NCBI RefSeq assembly: GCF_963422355.1
Contig: NC_085085.1
Location: 14,924,843 to 14,988,842 of the forward strand
Origin: Corticium candelabrum
Taxonomy: Eukaryota > Porifera > Homoscleromorpha > Homosclerophorida > Plakinidae
Length of the DNA stretch: 64,000 nucleotides
Reading direction: 5' to 3'
Under the pieces are notes generated by a model that saw only the letters and a list, made by a program, of their open reading frames with translations, searched no databases and was not told where the DNA came from. Below, one piece after another: positions 16,192 through 26,651 of the stretch (positions within the stretch are counted from its first letter, which is position 1; each line of letters opens with the position of its first letter). Made by a program: the position numbers and the translations under genes.

Positions 16192-17424
16192 TCAATGGCT
16201 CAATGAATCAAATTTGTACATGAGGTACATCCTCAGAGCAAGTGGCAGTGGCAACAACTTGATTTTCTCATCAGGAACAATTTTTCTTACATAAAGACGA
16301 ACTGTATGAGCTAGACTGAGACGTCGAGGTAGTTGCCATATTCGAACTTTTTTGTCACCGTATGATGCAGCTAACTGAAGGTCGGTCCTTGTGAAGACCA
16401 ACGAAGAAACCGAATTGCTAAAAGCAGCATCTTCCAGATCAAGTGTAAACAGTGTGCTACCATTTTCAGGATTTAGCAAAGCCACTTGGGCTGTGTCACC
16501 AGCTGCAGCCAGCATGCTCCCATCATTGGACAATGTACAGCATTTGACGGGAAATCCCGTTTCATAAACACGCTTACATGTAGCAGACACAGTATCCCAG
16601 ATCCTCACAGTCCCATCCTTTGAACTAGAGAGCAAGACATCACTGCATCGTGGACTGTAAACACAGTGGTAAACATCTCCTTCGTGACCCTTAAGCGCCA
16701 CCTTTAACTCCAGCGTTTCGCTTTGCAAAAGATAAACCGTGCCACAAGATGAAGCCACAGCCAGTGAATTTCCATCAGGAGAGTATGTCAGCATCCACAC
16801 TCCTGGCCGGTAGCGATCTCCCGGAGCCTCTACGTGTGACCACGATCTATTGGCTTCAAGTTCTTCATAAAAATCACAGACGCAAACGCTAGCTAACGCC
16901 TTTCTCTTGCTCAAACTCCAAATTCTCACTTCGCTATCCCACGACACCGAAGCGAGACGTTCCGAAGGTTGAGTAGGAGAGTAGATGCAGCTCCTCACAA
17001 AGTTGCCGAACACCAAATCGTGCGCTTTCTTCAACGTCTTCGACTTCGATGTGCCGCGTTCAACGGTAGTGACGCGGACAAGATTATCACCGAAAGCGAA
17101 AGCGAGGTTTTGACCGTCGGGAGAGAACGAGGCGGTGGAGAATCCTGGTTCACCATTCATCACTTTTATTGGAGACTGGGTTGTCAAGTTCCAAAAACCG
17201 ATTAGACCGTCGCCGCATGCTACCAATACGGAGTCATCGTAGGGTGCAAAGCTGCAGCTCCACACATCCATGTCGTGGGTCAGACAGCAGATACAAGACA
17301 GTGGGTAGCATGGACGAGCTGAAAAGCCAGGAAAGTCTCGATGAATAGATGGAGTACCTCTGGAATGTTTGGCCTTAGTTGCAGATGTCTTTGCTTTTCG
17401 AGAGAAACAGTTGAAAAATGCCAT
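16192..17424 (-). CDS. WD40-repeat protein with C-terminal SOCS box (WSB-like)
   Basis: A single uninterrupted 410-codon exon. After a short basic N-terminus (MAFFNCFSRKAK) come about six or seven WD40 blades, with clear units such as LIGFWNLTT, SEVRIWSLS, GTVRIWDTVS and KKVRIWQLP. The last 35 residues (SLAHTVRLYVRKIV, then LPLPLALRMYLMY) fit a SOCS box: the Leu-rich BC-box start and the terminal LPLP motif. This order, WD40 then SOCS box, is that of WSB1/WSB2, substrate receptors of elongin-cullin ubiquitin ligases. In mammals WSB genes have introns; here there is none, unlike all neighbours except the RING gene. The BC box is a weak match, so binding to elongin is inferred. Confidence 0.75.
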   Translation of the reverse strand: MAFFNCFSRKAKTSATKAKHSRGTPSIHRDFPGFSARPCYPLSCICCLTHDMDVWSCSFAPYDDSVLVACGDGLIGFWNLTTQSPIKVMNGEPGFSTASFSPDGQNLAFAFGDNLVRVTTVERGTSKSKTLKKAHDLVFGNFVRSCIYSPTQPSERLASVSWDSEVRIWSLSKRKALASVCVCDFYEELEANRSWSHVEAPGDRYRPGVWMLTYSPDGNSLAVASSCGTVYLLQSETLELKVALKGHEGDVYHCVYSPRCSDVLLSSSKDGTVRIWDTVSATCKRVYETGFPVKCCTLSNDGSMLAAAGDTAQVALLNPENGSTLFTLDLEDAAFSNSVSSLVFTRTDLQLAASYGDKKVRIWQLPRRLSLAHTVRLYVRKIVPDEKIKLLPLPLALRMYLMYKFDSLSH

Positions 17425-17540
17425 AGTGGATACGCCCTAAAAACACGCCCTTCGCTCCGCCCTCCCCGATACGGGAAATTCCCTTGGTAAAGCGGCTGGG
17501 GAACACACAAATAGACAGATGGCATTGTGCGAGAGCTTTA

Positions 17541-17752
17541 GGTGCGTTCACACTGAAGCAGCCTTGACTCAAGCGGACAATTGAAGATAAGGACGAAAAT
17601 GATGGCACTTAGCAAAGTCCCTTGACGGGTGTTCTAAAGACGAAATAAATAGGAAGTTCAAATAAATATCCTCAATGTACAGCCAGAGTTTAAAGGAGAC
17701 TTCATCACTAAAGGAAGAAATAAGACTACTTGACCGTCAGTGTGAACGCACT
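17541..17752. mobile_element. Small TIR element (MITE), about 210 bp
   Basis: Outer inverted repeats share the perfect 15-mer GTGCGTTCACACTGA (17542-17556) and TCAGTGTGAACGCAC (17737-17751). No coding capacity. Target duplication not certain. It lies about 115 bases upstream of the WD40-SOCS start codon. Confidence 0.7.
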
Positions 17753-17884
17753 ATTTTAAATTGATTGCTAACAAAATATGTGTTATAGACACAATAATTG
17801 CTTGCTTCATGCAATTGTAAAGACATTCGGTCTTAGTTTGGTCTACTTTAGAATTCACTCATCCAATCATTCAGATTCACGTTC

Positions 17885-19296
17885 TCATGACAAGAAGTCT
17901 GAGCCCACACTCTGCTGTAGGTACTCCTTGTACAGCTGTGCCTGTGTAAAGAATTCTCTCTCAATAATACGATAGCTGTGCCGTATAATAAGAGAACACA
18001 ACCTTCCGAGTCTTCACAGAATCTTGAACATACGTTCGAATCTCACCTAATGCTCTCCTCTCCCCTCGTGATAATGTCGAACGAGTTCTAAATAATATCA
18101 ATACAACTTAGCTAGAGTGACAAAGTTGTAGGCAGGCTACATAGTCAAGCTAAAGTCGTTTATGAGGATCCGGAGTGTGAGTCCTCCTTTAGATAAAAGT
18201 TTTGTACAACCACCAACACAACTTTTGTAACATTAGTCACACCGTCACTGACCGAGAGACATATCTTGCAATAGTCAACAGTATGAGGCAGACAACAGCA
18301 TGAGCCACAATTGCATACATGTAGGAATCATCTGGTATGGCACTGAACATCAGAGTCTAATAAAAGACAAGTATAAATACCATAAGCCTTTGCCATGTAA
18401 GAAACATATCAAAACGTAATGTCGACTGGTTTTTACAAGAAGTCTAGAGACAAGTGCAATCTTCGTAATATCTACTATAATTAATATATGAGTGACACAT
18501 TCTTCAAGCAAAAAACCAAGGCTACGTACACTACACCCAGCCATCTGCCAAACCAACAGTGAAAATCACAGTGGTGCTTGAATGTCGTCACTGATAAGCA
18601 TTGCCCATGCATGAAGACAACACCTGATTGCAGTCTAACTGGTGACAGCTGTGCATATTGTTAAACAAAAAAAAGTAAAAAAAGCTTGAAAGCAGCTTGT
18701 CACTAATGCTCCTACATACAACAGCCTATCAAGAAGCTGTATGATATGTTAAAAATCTGTACTTGTATACATGGGTTGTACAATAGGCCTTCCAATATGA
18801 ACTAAAAACTGAAATTTACTAAACATGTCAGGCGTAATTCTCAGATAACCAAAACCACACACCATATATTACATTGTCCTACTTTTAATATGTGTTCTTT
18901 ACATTGAAAATACGCACTGTGGGTAGCACAATAGCTATTGACTACTTCTGCCAGGTTGATCACTTACCACATACGAGATGGTCACATTGGCTAGTTGATC
19001 CCCAAGCACAGACTGAAGAAATGATCCACCACCTGCTTTCACGAATAAGTTGAAAAATAGCAACATGGGAAATAGAAGACTAAGTCCAAAGAACAGCAGT
19101 CCTTTACTACGAGCTCTCAAATTGTATGCTCTATCCACCCTAAATAGTACAGTAAAGAAACAGCATATTAACCAGACAATTCGCTGTTGTTTGTTTCTAG
19201 TCATATTGTGCATGTGCATGTCTGTGTTGTTTATGTTTGAGCTTTCTGTTACTGTCTGTGGCTATGAAAGTCAGTAGCATTTTAATATTACCAAAC

Positions 19297-19353
<57 letters not shown>

Positions 19354-21074
19354 AGTGTGTCCGTCCATCAATCTGTCCATCGTTACCTGTCTGTCCACCT
19401 GCAAACAATCCTGTTAAATGTTTGTTTAGTTTCTAACCTGTCTTTCTCTAGTTTCACGTCTACCGTTGAAGAAATTGACTCACAGTCCTTTTCTAATGTG
19501 TTTAGAGTACTCTGGATCATCTGGTCAATCGACTTAGACACTTCCCTAGCAGCCTCATTAATCTGATTTTCACATCTTGGGCTCTAAGCGAGTAAACAAA
19601 TTAATATTACAAAGTTTCGTGTATAGTAATGTATTATACTCAAGCACAAGCCATGCACACCTTAGCTGTCAGAGAGGGAATAAATATTGCGGGCATATCA
19701 AAAGCTGCCTTGTTGAGCCCAGGCCGTTTGCATAGTTCTTGAACAATCTGCATCATTACCCTCTACGAAAAAATGAATGTAAAGAGTAGAAGTGACCCTT
19801 CTAATCACTAATAAACACATCTTTTGTCATTACTTTGATTATATAAAAGTAATGATGTAAAACACTTCCAGAGGCAAATGGAGACTTACTTGCCGATCAC
19901 TGTCTGATCCAGCAGTATCAGCCTTCGTTAAGTAAAATTTAATTCTCTCAGAATGCGTCTGATTTAATGCCTCTACAACAACATGCACACAATTACCTAT
20001 AATTATCTATTGCACCACAACAGAGTTACCATTCACAGTAAACATACCCACAATGTTCAGAGTTCGTTTGCATAAGGCTTGACCCATGGGATCAAAGAAT
20101 ACGAATATAAGATCAGCCAGATCACCTGTAATCAATAAATAAATAGAAAATAATTTATACACCTTCTTCATTAAAAATTTTTAAGCATAATGGTTGTACA
20201 CAGTGTATGTTTATATGTATCAATATACATCACTATAAAAACAAATTCATGCTGTTTACCAAGCCACTTGATTGATTCATCCACATTAAATGGGTACACC
20301 ATGTCTCCATCAACCAACCCAGGTGTATCTACAAATGTCACTAAACTGAACTTCTTCTGCTTGGAAGTCGATATCTCTGTAGTCAGGTAGTCCACGACAC
20401 CATCCAGACGTCTCAAAGGCTCAAAGTGTGGATACAAGTGAAGAGTAGCATTTCCCTAAGAACGACCAACATTACTACAGACTACTGCCAAACAGCATCA
20501 TGCACTACTAACTGCTACATATAACCTTCATGCAGTAACACATCATATGTATATGCTTTTTCAAACAAAAGTAACTACAAGTATGATTAATTAATCAATT
20601 AATTCAGTTACCGTAAGTGATTCTCGTTTCCTTCCACTTGTAACGAATGTAAAGCCTTGCGTCTCAATAGCAACTCCTGTCCTTTGAACGTGCTCCTCCA
20701 CATACCTTCATCAAACTCACAACACTCAACGCTCTCCACTCACACTCAACATTCATTAGAACATCTAAGTCTCACCAGTTTATGAATGAACTCTTCCCAG
20801 CAGAATGGTTACCAATCAAAAGGACGGTAATTTTCCTTCTAGGAGCCAAAAGACTCAAGTTTAACTTCTGAGAGATGCCAATCAGACCTAGTATGAGACC
20901 AAACGACACCCTACTAGCACTGAAAACACGCGTATGACCTCCAAGTAGAGTTCCTTACTCACCCCGTTCTTCGTTGACGTAGAGGTTATGGCAGTCCTTC
21001 AGAATACGTTCGTTAATTGAAAGTGTGGCGTTCTCAGGAGCATTGGCTGTTGTACGAGTCTTTCTACCAGACAT
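17885..21074 (-). CDS. Membrane-anchored dynamin-superfamily GTPase
   Basis: Eleven exons in phase: 20963-21074, 20776-20887, 20612-20705, 20260-20455, 20048-20125, 19890-19972, 19661-19762, 19438-19583, 18968-19139, 18253-18356, 17885-18011; 441 residues. P-loop GNHSAGKSS at about 63-71, switch and DTPG at 149-152, TKAD at 213-216. This is close to the EHD/sarcalumenin branch of dynamin-like GTPases (DLADLIFVFFDP is shared with that branch). Two hydrophobic spans, about 323-343 (GLLFFGLSLLFPMLLFF) and 380-397 (IVAHAVVCLILLTIARY), lie C-terminal to the GTPase domain with a 35-residue loop between them and an acidic, Gln-rich tail after. It probably remodels or tethers a membrane. I know no characterised vertebrate protein with exactly this layout. 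Confidence 0.8.
19302..19353. repeat. (TG)n microsatellite
   Basis: TG repeat in an intron of the GTPase gene. Confidence 0.95.
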
Positions 21075-21781
21075 TCTTAATCCGGGATATACGCGCCCTC
21101 GGAATCCCGACAGATTACAGCGTTACCGCCATGTTTTAATTAAAGCGTTTACATGTATTCTAATTAAAATTAATTCATTTATACAATAACAACAAAAAGA
21201 TCATTCGAGAGTATTTATAAAGTAACAATTTAATTATTTATAATTAATAAGTAATTAACAATTTAATTATTCATGATGAATTAATATTTTACTGATTAAT
21301 TAATGATAAGTAGTTGCAAAAAACTTTTTGATATGCAGATTAATCGATATCTAACGTTTCCAATTCCAAAGCTAGAAAAGGAAGGTTCTGCAGGATGGTC
21401 TCTCTAAAAATTTTAGTACATTATTGATAAGGAATTTACGATCAGCCAAGTCAACATGACTGGAGACTATAGAGTTGTCTAGCTAGACTAACTTTGAAAT
21501 TGCAACAACATGATTAGATCGAATCAAAGTCTCACAGTCACAACATCAATTTTTTTTATTTTAATCACAACAACAAACTACATAGTTTGTGCAAAATAAC
21601 TTTGGCTAAGCAGCTCAACAATATACCGTAATATCATGTACAGTGCACCTTACTACATAAAAATATGGTTCATTGGTGTTAGCTGACAAACGAAATTATA
21701 CGAGCTGACAAACGAAATTATACGACCCTACACATGAGCAGCTGAAACATGAAAACTATCAGTTCACAAGTTGAAAGCTGT
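21075..21781. other. AT-rich intergenic stretch with a 22-bp tandem duplication
   Basis: Very AT-rich, with TTAATTAATTAA-like runs around 21240-21300. At 21682-21725 the 22-mer beginning GCTGACAAACGAAATT occurs twice head-to-tail. No gene seen. Confidence 0.6.
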
Positions 21782-22643
21782 CTATGAAGACTGGCGTTCA
21801 ATGGTATCAAAAAATTCTTTAAGTGGCTTGAAAATACGTTCCATTCCACGAAGCCGGACAATGTTGTTCTTTCCATCATCTTTCCTACAATGTGGACATT
21901 GATCTTTGGTCTGGTGCCAACGTTTGATGCAATCACTGCATCCAACTACACGACCACAGCATGTGGAAATGACTGGTGCTGAGCTCACTGGAAAACTGTC
22001 ACACATTGTGCACTGCAAACTTTCTGCAAAGAGAGCAGAATCAACCCCACGAACTCCATTTCCTAATGCCTGTAGAATTTCTTGAATGCCATGAAGACGA
22101 AATGTCTTCTTGTATCCTTCTGGATTATTACAAGAAGGGCAATGGGTGTTGTAGTTGGCATAATAGTCATTGACACAATCCTGACATCCAAGAATGAAGC
22201 CACAACAACTAGTTGCAAGGACAGGTGATGACATTGGTGTGCTCCGACACAAAGTACACTTGAAATTGTTCTTTAGATCGGATGCCAAATTTTGAGGAAG
22301 TAAAACTGTCTCCTGAGACTTAGATTCTGAAGATGCTGACGGTATAAGCATACCAAATTTACACACCATTTGATCACCATGTCTCACTGTTCTACCATTC
22401 TCAGACATAGTAGTTGTCCTGACACAAGTTGCCTTCACAGTTTCAAAAGCTCGACGACCCTTTTCATTGTAGATGTCACCTACACCAATTCCAGTATCTG
22501 TAGCACCAATTAGACGAGATGTTCCTTTGCTACTGCCCGACTCCTTGCCATCCCATTTGAGATGGTCCTTTGCTGGAGACTTTTTGCGGATGCCAGCAGC
22601 TTGTATTAGATCGACTGGCTCATCATTTTTGTACTTTTTTTAT
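21782..22643 (-). CDS. Protein with two RING-like zinc fingers (3' exon)
   Basis: An open frame of about 285 codons ends at 21782. It carries two similar cysteine-rich modules: CTLCRSTPMSSPV, CCGFILGCQDCV, CPSCN; and CTMCDSFPVSSAPV, CCGRVVGCSDCIKRWH, CPHCRK. Spacing suggests RING or U-box-like E3 folds. Upstream of the first finger is a Lys/Ser-rich segment. No ATG is in frame upstream of MSENG (about 22408): the frame runs back, apparently without a start, to near 22640. Either a 5' exon lies to the right and was not found, or the frame is broken by the A7 run near 22630. Function unknown; ubiquitin ligase is a family inference. Confidence 0.6.
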
Positions 22644-22660
22644 CTAGACACGTGAAATAA

Positions 22661-22740
22661 GCATGCTTGTAACTTGTTTTCCGCTCAAGACGGAAAACAA
22701 TACGCATGCTTGTTGTTTTCCACTCAAATGGAAAATGTAT
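22661..22740. repeat. Tandem pair of GTTTTCC hairpins
   Basis: Two copies of a unit starting GCATGCTTGT (22661 and 22704). Each holds an inverted repeat: GTTTTCC/GGAAAAC with loop GCTCAAGAC, then GTTTTCC/GGAAAAT with loop ACTCAAAT. They share the loop core CTCAA. Confidence 0.7.
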
Positions 22741-23110
22741 TCTAGTGCAAGTATTTTATTTGTGACTGCATTTATGAATTGCCATGCAATGATAAGACCT
22801 AAGAAATATCTGTACATGTGTGGTCATCCATTGATTGATTCACTAAGTCTAGATTATAATTTAGGGACTTCCCCCAACAAAGTCCCACACTCTAGGGACT
22901 GAATATTGGCTAACTTCTTCCTGCATGGGTACTAAAGGTTTCCATGGTCCTATTCCCGAGTCACGAAATTGTCATGCCCCATTCCCACTAATGGTAAGGT
23001 GGAATACCTGACTGCGTAGGATGGCAGCGTCCAAACTCAGAAATCACGTGACAGATTACAGTACGTATACAGTACAGTGTAGACGTGTACCAGCTAGAGA
23101 CACAACCACC

Positions 23111-24116
23111 ATGGACGCTAACCGCAAGCGTGTTTCTGAGATGCAAAATGACATAACAGAGACCATAGACGCAGCTTCACCTGCGGTACAGTGCCCAGCC
23201 TCTCCACAGACAATTTGGCATTTCTTGTTTTCATTGCCTTCTTCATTTATTTAATTCCAGTTGCATTTGTTTTCAGGAAATGCTTGAAATGTTAGAAACA
23301 ACGGAGAAACAAATATTTGATGGATGGAAGGGTTATCCTCACATATTCTCGACACAACACATGCAAACAGTAGTCAGTCTAGCATCAAAGGCGGCCAACA
23401 TGTTGCACGTAAGACCTATAGCTATCTACTCAGTGTGCTGTGTAAGTGCACCATTCCTGATCTCTTTGCCAGGATAACATCCACAACAAAGCAAACAATG
23501 TAAACCATTCTAGACTTGACTTGCTGTATGTATTATACTAATTCTCATTCTCACAGGCATTTGTATTCGGTGGTTGTGGAACCAGTGGACGAACAGTAAA
23601 TTAATGCAGCTAACAAGAATATTCTACTCTTGTCATATATCATATGGCTTACCTAGGCCTGGTTGTGTTGTCGAACATTCAACCACTTGCTGAAACAAAG
23701 AAAAATTGAGCCATGTTTTAAATATGTAGTTTCAGGTGGCGATGAAACTTTAATTGTATGTCGAGAGACTGCAGAAGACGACCCTGTTGCAGGTACAAAT
23801 TGCACATATTCATTAGAACATACCTGTGCAACATGACCAGATAGACAGATCAATAGACAAACAAAGAGAAGAAGGGATAGCAAAGAGTGGACGTACACGT
23901 GCTAACTCACACAGATACCAGCTATACAAACAGACAGACAAACAGCCAAAGTGAGACAGGCATATTGAGACAGACAGACACTTTTCAGTTTCTGTTCTTT
24001 AGTTAAATAGTCATTGTAAGACCCTGCTAGGGTAATCTGAAGTGTAGTTAAGAGTTTGTTAGTTTGATTTAGCCTGTAATAGTTCCGATTTATAAAAATA
24101 TATTTCTTTGACAGAG

Positions 24117-24194
<78 letters not shown>

Positions 24195-24512
24195 CATTTG
24201 AGCCTACAGTCTTCAAACATTTTGGCTGTTGCGGAGAGAAAGCCGAAGACTATTTGAAGAAACTGTCACAGCTATCAAGATACAAAGACGGAAAGCCAAA
24301 TGCATCAACCTTCAAGACATACTGGAGATCTGTGTTTTCTGTGTGTCTACAATGATCAAATGCTAGAGTGATTGACTGAAAAATAAAGAAGATTGTTTCA
24401 AGAGACAGCCACATAAACAAAAATAGTTGTAGGTAGAACCAAGCCGTATTGGCTTGGGTAGTATTTAGTGCTTAGAGGTGTATAATAGTGTAATGTTTGA
24501 AATATATGTATT

Positions 24513-24548
<36 letters not shown>

Positions 24549-24805
24549 TTAAGTGTAGTCCTCATTTTGTTTTACACAAATTTCAATTTTAGCTTAGTTT
24601 AGTTGATGAATACTACTAGTAGTTGGACAGTACATATAGTACCCTGCATTGTAAAATGTATCATAGATTAAAAGTTCAAATATATGTGATTGACAGACAT
24701 ACAGACAGACATACAGTAGTATTTAGTTGCTTTGCTTAGAATGGTGTATAATAGTTCAATGTTTGAAAATATATGTATTGACAGATAGATAGACAAGACA
24801 GACAA

Positions 24806-24846
<41 letters not shown>

Positions 24847-26592
24847 AAGAAGACAGACAGACAGACAGACAGATTGTTTTATTCTCTCCCAAACTGTAAA
24901 AGTAACAATCGCAAAAATGAAAGCATCCTAAGCATTATCTGAAGCCATAGCTATTATCCTAATGAACATAGTGCTGAATATCTACATCAAAGAAAAATCA
25001 TATATCTTACCTACATGCAATCTACTTATCTTCTTTAATATAACTCTAGCATTACATCTCTGGATAATTATAGAAATCTGTCTACGCCATCTCGTCCTGA
25101 AGTCGGCTTCAGTACTTCTGCCTTCCGAATCTTTTGATTTCTTCGAGAGTGAGTTCAGGAAGTTATCAGCTTCCTGACCCCAGACCCAAAGTGTTCAAAG
25201 ACCAGAGGGACTAAGTTAGGTGTTGTGCCTTCCTGAACTAACAGAGCTTCGTATTTGCTTTTCTTTCTCATCTCACGCCTCTCAGCTGCATAGCCTGCCT
25301 CTTTAGATGCTCTATTTAGGATGCCTTTGCTCCAAGGGTGAACCATGCTCACGTCCAACTCTGTGCTTGATCTATCGAACATCAAAATATCTGGGCGATT
25401 CTCAGATTCTGTATATTGTTCTCTTGGCTCCTTGCAATGGTGCAGTTGGAGCTCATTCAAACAACTGCATCATCCTGACACTATAGAATCGTGTTACCAG
25501 ACTGGGGCCCCCAAACTTGCAGGTGAGAAGATGATACCCAGTTCCATCCAGTTCTACTCCACATTCGCATTTATTTATGCATGACTTAAAAGGCATTGGT
25601 AGACCAAGCCTCAGAAAGGACGCTAGACGGAAATCCTTTGAAATAAGTGCGTACCTATCTGAGGATGGTAAGGCCTCTAACCAAGCCCCAGACCCCCTAC
25701 CTTGAGCAGAACGTAATGTTGCAGCATCTCTTCTGTGAGGTGCAGAAGACAGACAATGAGCTGCACTCAAGAGGCCAATTTCTGAGCTTAGATTGTGCTG
25801 AGGCTTCCCTTTGTAGCTGAAAGGGTTGACACTGATTGAGGCCTCGATGTTTCATCATCTCGTAATCTAACCTGAAGCAAGGACTTGACAGCTGAATGAA
25901 CGTCGAAGCCAAGTGAAGCAGATGTGGAATTGTTTTCCACCAGATCTTGAATACATTGTGAAAGTGAGGAAAAGCGATTAGGCAAATCTCTTACAGATTG
26001 AGCCCATGAAGAGACATATGCTGAGCATTTACTCTTGTTAACTTCAGATAAGCCAAACCCACCCAATTTGATGTTTAATGAGGCTTGATTCCAGGTGAAA
26101 TCATCATAGAGTCTAAGCCCAATATCTGGACAAAGGTAGACCTGGGTCATGGCATCATGTAATTTCGCAGCATATTCAAAAGAATAAGGAGACACACATC
26201 TAGCTAAGTAGTTCATCCGAGTCACGTGGCAAAATCTTAGCAAGAGAGTTGCCCTCTGAGGGCACCTCAACTTTATGAGCTCTGAGCAAAGAGCATGACC
26301 TGAATTAGCAATCTCAGAGCATCTAGTTTGCACAAACAGGTGGCAGCCGATGGGAATCCCTAGAATCTTTGTGTCATGTGAGACCACACGAACAGAACCA
26401 AAAGATTGTACAGAATCTGACGTAATGAACAACTCCACTTTTTCTCGTTGACTATTAAACTGACATCTTTGAGTGATGACTGAAGGTCAGATATGAATGG
26501 TTGCATATGAGCAAACTTACCAACTACAAAGAGATAATCTAGGTAGGCGAGGACGGTCAGGTTGTTATGATTTTCCTGTAAAGACTCCAAAC

Positions 26593-26651
<59 letters not shown>

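Noticed and set aside
24117-24192. Regular (CAGA)n arrays looking at first like a CRISPR-type repeat array
   Set aside because: Pure 4-base tandem repeat with no spacers, in a eukaryotic intron.
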